From Candidatus Omnitrophota bacterium (GTDB lineage Bacteria > Omnitrophota > Gorgyraeia > Zapsychrales > Zapsychraceae): a stretch of 61,626 nucleotides of DNA. The stretch is from NCBI GenBank assembly GCA_016212005.1, contig JACRHP010000016.1, positions 1 to 61,626 of the forward strand, written 5' to 3'. The notes beneath the pieces are model-generated. The model was not told where the DNA came from. It was given only the letters and a program-made list of their open reading frames with translations, and ran no database searches. Position 1 is the first letter of the stretch. Every line of letters begins with the position of its first letter. A program made the translations under genes and the position numbers. Positions 36,882 to 46,195 of this stretch are shown piece after piece.

Positions 36882-39008
36882 TTACTCGGCTTCCACGAGC
36901 CTTTTGATTTCCGGCAGGGCCTTGCGGGCGGCTTCCTCCCCGCGCTTGATGAGCTCTTCGACCTTGTAGAGTTCGAACCAGTTGATGCCCACCAGGTCCG
37001 GGTGGATGACGATGTCCGCCTGCTGGGCGCTTTGTTCGGCGAGGACGTGCTCGGTCGCTTGCAGGGTCCGCACGATGATATCAGAGATATTGTGCCGGAA
37101 CGGCCGCAGCAAAAAACGCAGTATGCGGACCTGCAGGAATTGCCACGGGGCGTCGCTGAAGGGTATTTGGAGCTCTTTGAGTTCGGCGGCTTTTTCCAGC
37201 GCGAAGTTCTCGCAGACATCGTGGGGAGACTGCAGGACGTTGACGGCGATGATCTTTTTGATCCGCCGGCTGGCAAGGACATTGGTCGGCAGCGGGTTAA
37301 GGACGCCTCCGTCAATGATCAGTTTGTCTTTTTCTATCACAGGTTCAATGACTCCAGGGATGGCGATGCTTTTGCGGATAGCCTCCACCAAAGACCCCGA
37401 TTCCAGGATAATTTCTTCCCGGCGGACGAGGTCGTAGGCGATAATCTTTAAGGGGACGCGGGTGTTGTAGAACGTGCGGCCGCCGAAATTCTTGCGCAGC
37501 CAGTATTTGATGAGCCGTCCGCCGATAAGCCCCGAGATGGGGACGACCGGGTCCAGGAGCGCCAGCATATTTTTTCTTTTTTCAAAATCGCGGGCCACTT
37601 TTTCGATTCCGGCGGCGTCCTTGCCGATGGCCCAGAGGCCGGCGATAACGGCCCCCATACTGCTTCCGGCGATGATATCGATGGGGATGTTTTCTTTTTC
37701 CAGAACGCGCAGTACGCCGATGTGGGCGATCCCCAGGGCCGCCCCTCCCCCCAGCGCCAGCCCGACGGACACCCCGCCGATCTCCCGCGCGATCCGGGTG
37801 ACCGTCTTGCTGTACTCGCTGTGCGCTCCGGTCTGCAGGAAAGATAAATGCGCGGAATCCTGTCTCTGGGTGAGTTCCTGGGGCTGCAGGTTCGCCAGGG
37901 CGGCATAGACATGGTAGTCCAGGTGCTTGTTGATGTCTTCGAAAGAGAGATAAATTTTGTCTTGCACCGGGCGGACGATCACACGGAGCTTTTCTTCGCG
38001 GAATTTTTCCTGGAGGGCGTTCTCCAGATGGTCGACGACCTTACGGATGGATTCAAGGTCACTCGTCCGGTCGCAGGTCACCAGGTGCACCAGGTCGGCC
38101 TGGGTTAAAGTTTCCAGCACAATATCGTCCATGTCATTGGGGAGGTCGACGACCACGTAATGGTAGTCGCCCACGAAAGTACTCACGAAAAGTCCGATCT
38201 GGCGCTTGAGGGCCGCGTCGTTGGGGGGGAAGGAAACGTTTAACAGGTCAACGGGCAGTTCTTTTTTGATGACGCGTTCCAGGATCTTTTCGTGGCCGTC
38301 GACGATCTCGTCCAGGTTGACGGGGGGCGTTTTCCAGCGGGGAGAGGTCCCGCCTTCGGCGAGGCTCATCTTTGGCGACCCGTCGCCGGCACCCGGGACA
38401 CCGGTCCCGGCGGGAGGTTGTGTCTGGTTGGCGTGGATGTTGATGAAGATGACGTTTTTCCCGGTTTCTTTGCGGATGCTCAAGGCGAGGTTGACCGCGT
38501 ACGTCGAACTGCCGGTGCCCTGGACAGGGCTGTACACGGCGATGACGGTACTCTCGAAAACGGATTTGACATCGTGTTTGCCGTGGCGGATGCGTTTGGA
38601 CAGGCTCTGGCTTAAACGTAACCCCAGCTGCGGGATGTCGGTCAAGATCGTCTGGAAGTCGTCTTTGGCGATCTTCAGGATGACCGAATCGTTGAGGGCT
38701 TCGAAGGTCATCGTGTGGCTTTCGCCGGTGAGAATCGAGACGATGCCAAAGTGCATCCCCCGGTGGATGAAATCCACATCCCCCTTCCGCCCTCCCATGC
38801 CCGTTGTATAAGCCTGTAACCGGCCGGAGATCACGCAATAAAAAAAGTCCGGCGGTTCTCCCTGCCGGCAGACGACGTCTCCTTTTTTATATTCGCCGAT
38901 GACGGATTTGCGGGCGATCTTGTGCAACTCCAGCCAGCTTAACCCGGCGAAGATCGGGATCTGCTTGACGAGATTGAAACGGTTGATGAGGGAGGAGAGA
39001 TTGCTCAT
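36882..39008 (-). CDS. cNMP-binding domain / degenerate MinD-ParA-like / patatin-like phospholipase fusion
   Basis: IFAGLSWLELHKIARKS...GDVVCRQGEPPDFFYCVISG; AVYSPVQGTGSSTYAVNLALSIRKETGKNVIFIN; GLALGGGAALGIAHIGVLRVLEKENIPIDIIAGSSMGAVIAGLWAIG. Confidence 0.88.
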   Translation of the reverse strand: MSNLSSLINRFNLVKQIPIFAGLSWLELHKIARKSVIGEYKKGDVVCRQGEPPDFFYCVISGRLQAYTTGMGGRKGDVDFIHRGMHFGIVSILTGESHTMTFEALNDSVILKIAKDDFQTILTDIPQLGLRLSQSLSKRIRHGKHDVKSVFESTVIAVYSPVQGTGSSTYAVNLALSIRKETGKNVIFINIHANQTQPPAGTGVPGAGDGSPKMSLAEGGTSPRWKTPPVNLDEIVDGHEKILERVIKKELPVDLLNVSFPPNDAALKRQIGLFVSTFVGDYHYVVVDLPNDMDDIVLETLTQADLVHLVTCDRTSDLESIRKVVDHLENALQEKFREEKLRVIVRPVQDKIYLSFEDINKHLDYHVYAALANLQPQELTQRQDSAHLSFLQTGAHSEYSKTVTRIAREIGGVSVGLALGGGAALGIAHIGVLRVLEKENIPIDIIAGSSMGAVIAGLWAIGKDAAGIEKVARDFEKRKNMLALLDPVVPISGLIGGRLIKYWLRKNFGGRTFYNTRVPLKIIAYDLVRREEIILESGSLVEAIRKSIAIPGVIEPVIEKDKLIIDGGVLNPLPTNVLASRRIKKIIAVNVLQSPHDVCENFALEKAAELKELQIPFSDAPWQFLQVRILRFLLRPFRHNISDIIVRTLQATEHVLAEQSAQQADIVIHPDLVGINWFELYKVEELIKRGEEAARKALPEIKRLVEAE

Positions 39009-39093
39009 TTTTAAAGTTGTAAGTCGCCCTTAGAAATCGCATCAGCGATTTCAAGGGTAAAGTCCCGGAAATTTCAAAGAAATTTCTCGGGAT

Positions 39094-39236
39094 AAGTAAT
39101 AAGTCGTAAGTTAAAAACTTTATGAAAATATTTTATAAAAACCATCCAATTTGTTAGTCCCTTCATAACAATCGCTCAAACATCCGGATTAAATGCTCTA
39201 ATCATTTTTTGCTTACCACTTACGACTTACGACTGT
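39094..39236. repeat. interrupted 7-mer repeat hairpin (class CGTAAGT)
   Basis: gataagt aataagt cgtaagt ... gcttacc acttacg acttacg act. Confidence 0.65.
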
Positions 39237-39237
39237 T

Positions 39238-40035
39238 TTATCTGTTCAGTTTCAGCACTTCGTTCACAACGCCGACCAGTTCCCGGACGTCCTGGTAGAT
39301 GACAAAACGTTCGATGCCGTCTTTGCCGTTTTGGGGGAGCGTTTGCCCCGCCGCTACGACTTTGTCCGGCGAGGCCTGCGTGTACAGAATGAATTTGACT
39401 GCCTGCGTCTTGGCCATCTTTTTGAGTTTTGAAATGACTATATCTCCCGGGAAATCGGGCAGCGTCAGCTTGACAAGGGCCAGATCGGGGACCGTGGCGG
39501 CGACACGGTCGATGGCCTCGGTCCCGTTGCGCACCAGGTTCACCTCGAACCCGGCCGTCAGCAACGCCGCGCCGATCGCGCCGCATGCCTCGGGGTCGTT
39601 ATCGGCGACACAGATATGCGTCGGTTGGTTCTTGTCTTTGGGTTTTGCCTCTTGAGAGGATCCTGATTTTTTCTGCAGGATGGTCTCCACCTCGGTGAGC
39701 AATTCCTCTATTTCAAAGGGCTTGGACATAAACCCGTCCGCTTCCAGTTCCTTGAACAGCTGTTCCATGTTGGCGCGGGCCGTCAAAACCAGCACGGGAT
39801 ATTTGGGCCGGCTCCATTCATCACAGGTCTTTTGGTAAAATTCGATGCCGCCCATGATGGGCATGTTCATGTCCAGGACGATCAAATCCGGTTTCAGGGA
39901 TTTGAGCATCTCCAGCGCTTCCTCGCCGTTGTCGGCGGTTTCGACGTTATAACCTTTCGACTTCAGGACCATCTTGACCAGTTGTTGCAGGTCGGCCTCA
40001 TCATCGACGACCAGGATCGTTTTTTGTTCTCCCAT
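39238..40035 (-). CDS. response regulator with two REC domains
   Basis: TILVVDDEADLQQLVKMVLKSKGYNVETADNGEEALEMLKSLKPDLIVLDMNMP; second REC-like region THICVADNDPEACGAIGAALL. Confidence 0.85.
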   Translation of the reverse strand: MGEQKTILVVDDEADLQQLVKMVLKSKGYNVETADNGEEALEMLKSLKPDLIVLDMNMPIMGGIEFYQKTCDEWSRPKYPVLVLTARANMEQLFKELEADGFMSKPFEIEELLTEVETILQKKSGSSQEAKPKDKNQPTHICVADNDPEACGAIGAALLTAGFEVNLVRNGTEAIDRVAATVPDLALVKLTLPDFPGDIVISKLKKMAKTQAVKFILYTQASPDKVVAAGQTLPQNGKDGIERFVIYQDVRELVGVVNEVLKLNR

Positions 40036-40052
40036 ATTCTTCTCCCTTATGA

Positions 40053-40115
40053 CGGTTAATGGTAAATAGCGAATGGTTATTTGACAAATTACCATTCACC
40101 ATTAACTATTTACTG
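40053..40115. repeat. hairpin of degenerate 7-mer repeats (class GGTTAAT)
   Basis: ggttaat ggtaaat agcgaat ggttatt ... aattacc attcacc attaact atttact. Confidence 0.8.
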
Positions 40116-41284
40116 GTAAAAGGCAACCGCCGCTCCTGTATGGGCAATATGAAACTGAATGTCGAGCCCTTGCCCGGGGCAGACTCGACCACCACTTTCC
40201 CCCCGTGGCGGGTGATGATCTCCTTGCAGATCGCCAGCCCCAGCCCTGTCCCGCCTTCTTCGTTTTCTTCCGGCGATTCGATCTGCTGGAATTTCTGAAA
40301 GAGTTTTGGGATATCCTCTTCGGCGATACCCTTGCCTGTATCGGTGACGCTCACGACGATGTGGTTGTTCGCCGACCTGTCCTGGCTTGTGACGGTAATA
40401 CCCCCTTCTTTGGTGAACTTGATCGCGTTGCCTAAAAGGTTGTTCAGGACCTGGATGATGCGGTCGCTGGCAAACGGGACCCTGGGGATACGCGTGTCCA
40501 GTTCAGTTTTGAGGTATAGCCCGCGGCTTTGCGCCACGTCCCGCAGACTGTCCGCGACCTCCTGGACGACGTGGTTGATGTCGTTCATCTGGAAGTTCAT
40601 TTCGAGCTTCCCGGACTCGATCTTGGTCAGGTCCAGGATATCGTCAACGAGGTGTCTTAAACGGTCGACGTTTCTTTTGGCGCGGTCCAGGACCTCTTTT
40701 TGTTCGTTGGTGACGTCACCGAGCATTTTTCGGGCGACCAGGTCGACGGCCGTTTTGATGGAGGCCAGCGGGGTGCGCAGTTCGTGAGACACCGTGGAGG
40801 TGAACTCCCGTTGCAGCTGGTACATGTCCACCAGTTTCCGGTTGGCGATCTCCAGTTCCTCGTTTTGGGCCCTCGTTTCTTCATACAGCCGCCGGTTCTC
40901 AACGACCAGGTCATAATAGGCGATGGCCTGGCGTATGGTGGCCAACAGCTCCGTCGTTTTCCAGGGCTTGCTGATGAACCGGTATACTTGCCCCAGGTTG
41001 ATGGCTTCTTCCGCCGCGGAAAAGTCGGTATAGCCCGTGAAAAGGATCCGGATGACGTCCGGATGTTTCTCCTTGGTCTCCTGCAGAAATTTCACCCCCA
41101 GCATGGCCGGCATGCGGTGGTCGCTGACCAGGACCTTGATCTTTTCGCGCTCGAGGATTTGCCGCGCCTGCCCGACGTCGGTGGTGCCTGAAATACCGTA
41201 GGGTTCCTTTATAAAAAGCCGCTGGATCCCGTCGATGATGCTTTCCTCGTCATCGACAAACAAGACCTGGATGTCCTTGTCCAT
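40106..41284 (-). CDS. REC-HisKA-HATPase hybrid histidine kinase
   Basis: VLFVDDEESIIDGIQRLF; FTSTVSHELRTPLASIKTAVDLV; GTGLGLAICKEIITRHGGKV. Confidence 0.93.
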   Translation of the reverse strand: MDKDIQVLFVDDEESIIDGIQRLFIKEPYGISGTTDVGQARQILEREKIKVLVSDHRMPAMLGVKFLQETKEKHPDVIRILFTGYTDFSAAEEAINLGQVYRFISKPWKTTELLATIRQAIAYYDLVVENRRLYEETRAQNEELEIANRKLVDMYQLQREFTSTVSHELRTPLASIKTAVDLVARKMLGDVTNEQKEVLDRAKRNVDRLRHLVDDILDLTKIESGKLEMNFQMNDINHVVQEVADSLRDVAQSRGLYLKTELDTRIPRVPFASDRIIQVLNNLLGNAIKFTKEGGITVTSQDRSANNHIVVSVTDTGKGIAEEDIPKLFQKFQQIESPEENEEGGTGLGLAICKEIITRHGGKVVVESAPGKGSTFSFILPIQERRLPFTSK

Positions 41285-41355
41285 AAAATTGTTTGCCTCC
41301 CGTTTGATGTCTTGACTTTAACCGACGGACGTTTCTTTTTTTCAGCGGGTTCAGG

Positions 41356-42585
41356 CTACAAACAAAACCAGGGTATGGCCGCAATATTTTCCGTCAACTT
41401 TTCTTTTCTCTCCCCCGTCGTGATAACATACCCTCGCCTGGCCAGGCCCTTGTAGTCGTTTAAAAAACTTTTCAGGCCTTTGAGTTCGGATAACGAAACG
41501 TGCGCTGAAGCTTTGATCTCAATGGGGATAACCTCTTCTCCCATATCCAGCACACAATCGACTTCCGCCCCCCCCGAGGTGCGCCAATAAAACACTTTGT
41601 AATTCTGGTTGAGGACTTTTATGCGCCGGATGATCTCCAGCATGACTCCATGTTCGAACAGAATACCCTTTTGAGCGTTTAACAATTTATCGGTCAAGGG
41701 CATCCGTGCGATAACATTCCTGACCCCGCTATCAAAGAAATAGTACCGGGGTGAAGACAGGATCCGTTTGCGGGCATTTTTGAGGAAGGGTTCGACTTTT
41801 TCGACAATCAGCGTGTCTTCAAGGATATGAAAAAATTCTTTGACCGCCGGCTGGCTCACCCCCGCCTCATTGGAAAGTTTCGTAAAGTTCGGATTGGTCC
41901 CCGACTCCGCCGCCGCTAATTCCAGGAACCGCGCGAACGAACCGATTTTGCGGCTCAAGGCCTCCGCGCGGATTTCTTCTTCAAGATAAATTTGCGAATA
42001 GGCGGATAAAAAGTCCCGGCGGTCTTTTAAAGGAAGCTGGACGATAGCCGGCAGCGAACCGTATATCAGGGATTCCTCCAGGGAATACCCCGTCGATTTG
42101 TTCAAATTAGGCAATTTCAGTTGTTGAATTTCGCCCGGCTTCAGGAATCCCAGTTCTCCCCACAAAAGCGGGGTTAAATAAAAGCGCTTGATACGGCCCG
42201 GCAAAAGATTCATGCTCTGTCTGCGTAATTTTCTGGCTGAAGATCCGGTCAGGATGAATTTAGCTTCTTTATTGTCCAGAAGAAGCTGCACGGCATCCAG
42301 GAGCGCGGGGACTTTTTGACATTCATCGATGAAAACATACGGGTTTTTATCCAATGCCCGGACCAGATTGATCAGCCTGGAAGGGTTGGACTCAAATTCC
42401 AGGCGCAGAGACGGATCTTGCAGGAGATAGTTTTCCTTATTTTTTACCGGCTCAAGGCCTGTTTGGACGAGAGTGGTTTTACCGACTTGACGCGGCCCCA
42501 GGATCAGGCCTGAGTAGCCGTCCTTGATTAACCGGCCCAGTGTTTCATCCAGGTATCTAAATAATTGTTTATTTTTACCTTGCAT
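41356..42585 (-). CDS. AAA/DUF4143-type ATP-binding protein
   Basis: GLILGPRQVGKTTLVQTGL; VFIDECQKVPALLDAVQLLLDNKEAKFILTGSSARKLRRQSMNLLPGR; FYWRTSGGAEVDCVLD. Confidence 0.9.
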   Translation of the reverse strand: MQGKNKQLFRYLDETLGRLIKDGYSGLILGPRQVGKTTLVQTGLEPVKNKENYLLQDPSLRLEFESNPSRLINLVRALDKNPYVFIDECQKVPALLDAVQLLLDNKEAKFILTGSSARKLRRQSMNLLPGRIKRFYLTPLLWGELGFLKPGEIQQLKLPNLNKSTGYSLEESLIYGSLPAIVQLPLKDRRDFLSAYSQIYLEEEIRAEALSRKIGSFARFLELAAAESGTNPNFTKLSNEAGVSQPAVKEFFHILEDTLIVEKVEPFLKNARKRILSSPRYYFFDSGVRNVIARMPLTDKLLNAQKGILFEHGVMLEIIRRIKVLNQNYKVFYWRTSGGAEVDCVLDMGEEVIPIEIKASAHVSLSELKGLKSFLNDYKGLARRGYVITTGERKEKLTENIAAIPWFCL

Positions 42586-42616
42586 AAAAAAAGTATATAT
42601 TATTATTTGCCATTTG

Positions 42617-45115
42617 TCAAATCTCTGTTTGCGCCTTTTTCTCCACGGGCAGCATGACCGTGAACGTCGTCCCGGCGCCCGGTTGCGATTGCACCCTGAT
42701 GTCCCCGCCGTGTTTTTTAATGATCTCGTAGCTGACGCTCAAGCCCAGTCCCGTCCCCTGGCCGACGGGTTTGGTGGTGAAGAACGGGTCGAATATCTTT
42801 TTGATGTTCTCTTCGGGGATGCCTTTGCCGGTGTCGCGGACGTCCGCGCAGACATATCCGTCCCGCAGGGAGGTCTTGATCTCGATCGTCCCTTTTTCAT
42901 CCATCGCCTGCGCGGCGTTCATCAGCAGGTTGATAAAGACCTGTCCGATCCTTTGCGGGCTGCCCAGGACAAACGGTGTGTCGGCGTAGTCTTTCTTGAG
43001 CTCGGCCTTGAACTGGATCTCGTGTTGGACGATATTGAGGACCCCTTCGATGATGTCTTCGACCTTGACCCGTTCCACGGTGTCCTTGTCGTCCCGGGAG
43101 AACGTGCGCAGGTCCATGACGATCTTGCGGATACGCTCGATGCCCGCGCGGGTGTGCCGCAACAGCTCGGGGGTGTCCTTCATAAGGTAATCCAGGTTGA
43201 TCTCGGTTTCTATTTTGGCGATTTCCTCCAGGGCTGTCTTGACCGCGGCCCAGTTTTCTTGCCGGACGGGTTCTTTCAGACCGCTGGTCGCGCGCAGGAG
43301 CCGGGTGTAGTCGTTGACGTATTGTTCCAGGATCTCGACGTTGTTGCTGACGAACCCCACGGGGTTGTTGATCTCATGCGCCACACCGGCGGCCAGCTGG
43401 CCGATGGAGGCCAGTTTCTCGGTGTGCAGGACCTGCATCTGGATCTGCTTGAGTTCCTCGTGGGCTTTTTTCAAATCGGAAAGGGTCAGGGACAGGACCC
43501 GCTCTCTTTCCATCAGGTCCCCGTTCATCGTCGCCAGGATATTTTCCATGCGGATGCGCGCGGTGATGTCGTGCGCCACGATCACATAACCATGGACTGC
43601 CGTGGCGTCTGTGCCGTCCCTGCCGGCCTCCGGCGGGACGTTTTGACGCAGCACGCTCCATGAAACGCTGACCGGGATCTCGTCCCCCGCGCTTGTTTTT
43701 AATTTTGTCTCCTGCCCGCCGGCGGGACTTTTGTTCAGCCATTGTCCCGCGGCCGTGTCTTTTTCATATATCTTTTTCATGAAAATCGAATTTACGTCCG
43801 CCCCGACGAGTTCTTCTTTTTGGTGCCGGGTAAGCGTGCACGCGGCCGCGTTGACGTTCTCAATTTTTCCCTCGTGGTCAATAACGATCAACGGGTCAAG
43901 CATGGATTCTATAATATTGTTAATGTATTCCTTGGCCGCGAGCAGGCCGTCCCTCGATTTTTTCAGGTCGGCGGTCATCTTGTTGAAGGCATCAGCGAGC
44001 TGTTCGACTTCGTCGCCCGTGCGGATCCGGATCTTTTTGGAGAGGTCCCCTTGCGCGATCAGACGGGTGCCGTCGATGAGTTTCCGGATCGGGATTTCAA
44101 AACGCCTTGACAAGAAAATGCCGGTCAGGAGGACCGGCAAGAGGATGATCAGGCCGACGGCCGCAAGCTGGCTGCGGAGTTTGGCGTTGAAGGTGGTTGT
44201 CATGTGGATGTTCAGCAGTGTCAGGACACTCCAGCCCAGACCCTTGAAATCGCCGTACCCGTTTGAACCCGCGTATCCGATGATCCATTTCTGGCCGTTC
44301 GGATCTTTCTCAGCCAGGTATCCTTTGTCTCCCTTTATAGCCAGGCGGGCGGATTCATAGTTCAGGGAAAAATAATTTTTGGTAAATTCGGACACTGTTT
44401 TTTTCCAATAGTTGGGGTCCTCCGGGTGACGCCCTTTTTCTTCAAACAAAAAGTCGGGCGCGGCAACAATGGCGCCTTTGCCGTCCAGCAGGACGGCAAA
44501 GGCGCCATTGGATTGCCCCCGCTCGGTGACCTTGATGGAATTCGTTAACCGGGAGAGTTCCTCCAGGCCGAGCAGCCCTGACAAAGAACCGATCACTTGC
44601 GTGTCATCAGAGGAGGCCTTGACGGGTATGGAAAACCTTATGCCGAAACTGCCGGTTTCCTGGTCGAACTCTATGTCGTGGATATGGTATTCTTTTGTTT
44701 CCATCGTTTCCAGATACCACGGTTCGCCGGAAACGTCGTGGCCGATGCTTCCCGGTTCGCTCGAGGCGATGATCCTGCCCTGGTTGTTGACGCAGAAAAG
44801 GCCGGTGTAGACCAGGTAATTTTTTTTCATCCGCGTCAGGAATGTTGTGATACGTCCCTGCGTGTCGTTATCGATGACATCCTGCGTCAGGTCAATGCTG
44901 GACCATAAGGCGATGTCCTCTTTTTTTAAAAACAGCAAATTGTCGATCCTGGCCATGGATTGGGACGCCAGTTCTTCAAGTTTCAACCCGAGATTTTTTT
45001 CCAGGATATCCCTGCCGTTGATAAAGGCGACCCCGGCCATAATGGCCGAAGGGATGAGCGTGAGGATTATAAACAGGCCGATGAGTTTGAACCGGATGGA
45101 CAGGTTAAAGCGCAT
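42617..45115 (-). CDS. Cache-HAMP-PAS sensor histidine kinase
   Basis: N-terminal TM and Cache-like region; [46 protein letters not shown]. Confidence 0.93.
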   Translation of the reverse strand: MRFNLSIRFKLIGLFIILTLIPSAIMAGVAFINGRDILEKNLGLKLEELASQSMARIDNLLFLKKEDIALWSSIDLTQDVIDNDTQGRITTFLTRMKKNYLVYTGLFCVNNQGRIIASSEPGSIGHDVSGEPWYLETMETKEYHIHDIEFDQETGSFGIRFSIPVKASSDDTQVIGSLSGLLGLEELSRLTNSIKVTERGQSNGAFAVLLDGKGAIVAAPDFLFEEKGRHPEDPNYWKKTVSEFTKNYFSLNYESARLAIKGDKGYLAEKDPNGQKWIIGYAGSNGYGDFKGLGWSVLTLLNIHMTTTFNAKLRSQLAAVGLIILLPVLLTGIFLSRRFEIPIRKLIDGTRLIAQGDLSKKIRIRTGDEVEQLADAFNKMTADLKKSRDGLLAAKEYINNIIESMLDPLIVIDHEGKIENVNAAACTLTRHQKEELVGADVNSIFMKKIYEKDTAAGQWLNKSPAGGQETKLKTSAGDEIPVSVSWSVLRQNVPPEAGRDGTDATAVHGYVIVAHDITARIRMENILATMNGDLMERERVLSLTLSDLKKAHEELKQIQMQVLHTEKLASIGQLAAGVAHEINNPVGFVSNNVEILEQYVNDYTRLLRATSGLKEPVRQENWAAVKTALEEIAKIETEINLDYLMKDTPELLRHTRAGIERIRKIVMDLRTFSRDDKDTVERVKVEDIIEGVLNIVQHEIQFKAELKKDYADTPFVLGSPQRIGQVFINLLMNAAQAMDEKGTIEIKTSLRDGYVCADVRDTGKGIPEENIKKIFDPFFTTKPVGQGTGLGLSVSYEIIKKHGGDIRVQSQPGAGTTFTVMLPVEKKAQTEI

Positions 45116-45518
45116 GGTCTTTGCGTTCCGGCGTCGGGGTAATTTCGCGGACCGTGGCGATGACGAGGTCTTCCTGGGCCGTCTTGAGGGGGGCGAGGCG
45201 GATGTCCACGGGGATTTTCCGGCCGTCTTTGGTCACACCGTAAAGGTCCATCCCGGTCCCCATCGGACGCGTCCTCGAATGTTCGAAAAAATGCCGGCAG
45301 TGCTGGACGTGCGGGGCCCTGAGATGTTCCGGCACGAGGACCTCGACGGGCTTGCCCAGCAGTTCCCGGCGGCTGTAGCCGAATATCTGCTCGGCCCGCG
45401 CGTTGACAAGGACGATCTCCCTTTTGCGGTCGACGACGATAATGCCGTCGGGCATCTCCTCCACGATCGCCTTGAATTTCAGCTCCGGCCCATTTTGGGG
45501 AACAGGCGCTTCGGGCAT
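45105..45518 (-). CDS. stand-alone PAS domain protein
   Basis: FKAIVEEMPDGIIVVDRKREIVLVNARAEQIFGYSRRELLGKPVEVLVPE. Confidence 0.85.
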   Translation of the reverse strand: MPEAPVPQNGPELKFKAIVEEMPDGIIVVDRKREIVLVNARAEQIFGYSRRELLGKPVEVLVPEHLRAPHVQHCRHFFEHSRTRPMGTGMDLYGVTKDGRKIPVDIRLAPLKTAQEDLVIATVREITPTPERKDHAL

Positions 45519-45558
45519 ATGCGGCTTCTCCTTTCACCTTTTGACGGAACGTCCGTCG

Positions 45559-45894
45559 CTACCTTCGCCGGAGCAATCGCTTCACGGCTTCATGCGGCTT
45601 CGGAATATGGTTCTCGATAACATCGCCGACGATATCCCAATTAACCCCGAAATAGGCATGAATGATCTTATCCCGCATTCCAGCCATGCGCTTCCAGCCA
45701 ATCTCGGGGTGAGAGTCCTTGAATTTTTCCGACAAATTTTTCACAGCCTCACCGATGATTTCCAGGCTGCGGGCACAGGCCCGTTTCGAAACTTCATTAT
45801 TCGCTAATTGACGGTTTGACAGTGGAGAAATTTCTTTTAACAAGAAACTTGTCTCATCAAGAATATGCTTAAGGAAAACGTCATCGTGTTTCAT
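45559..45894 (-). CDS. hepT: HepT-like HEPN (DUF86) RNase toxin
   Basis: RSLEIIGEAVKNLSEKFK; RDKIIHAYF (RX4HXY); 14-nt overlap with MntA-like gene. Confidence 0.85.
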   Translation of the reverse strand: MKHDDVFLKHILDETSFLLKEISPLSNRQLANNEVSKRACARSLEIIGEAVKNLSEKFKDSHPEIGWKRMAGMRDKIIHAYFGVNWDIVGDVIENHIPKPHEAVKRLLRRR

Positions 45895-46195
45895 GCCATC
45901 TCACCTCCTTGCGCACCCGTGGAAGTATATAACGGCTTAGACTTTTTTTTGTGACAAGATCGACTTTGCGGCCTAACCCTTGCTCAAGGAATTCCAGGAG
46001 CCCCATATAATTATCAAAACTTGGCTTGACGAATTCTACCAGGAAGTCGACATCGCTGGTTCCGCTCTGTTGTCCGTGAAGACAAGAACCAAAGAGACCG
46101 ATCCGTTTTACCTGATATTTGGTCAGGATATTTTTGTGCTCTTTCAGAAACTCCATGATCCCCGGGGCTGATAATGTCTTTTTCTGCAGGATCAT
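45881..46195 (-). CDS. mntA: MntA-like minimal nucleotidyltransferase antitoxin
   Basis: RIGLFGSCLHGQQSGTSDVDFLVEF (GSX10DXD). Confidence 0.85.
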   Translation of the reverse strand: MILQKKTLSAPGIMEFLKEHKNILTKYQVKRIGLFGSCLHGQQSGTSDVDFLVEFVKPSFDNYMGLLEFLEQGLGRKVDLVTKKSLSRYILPRVRKEVRWHETR

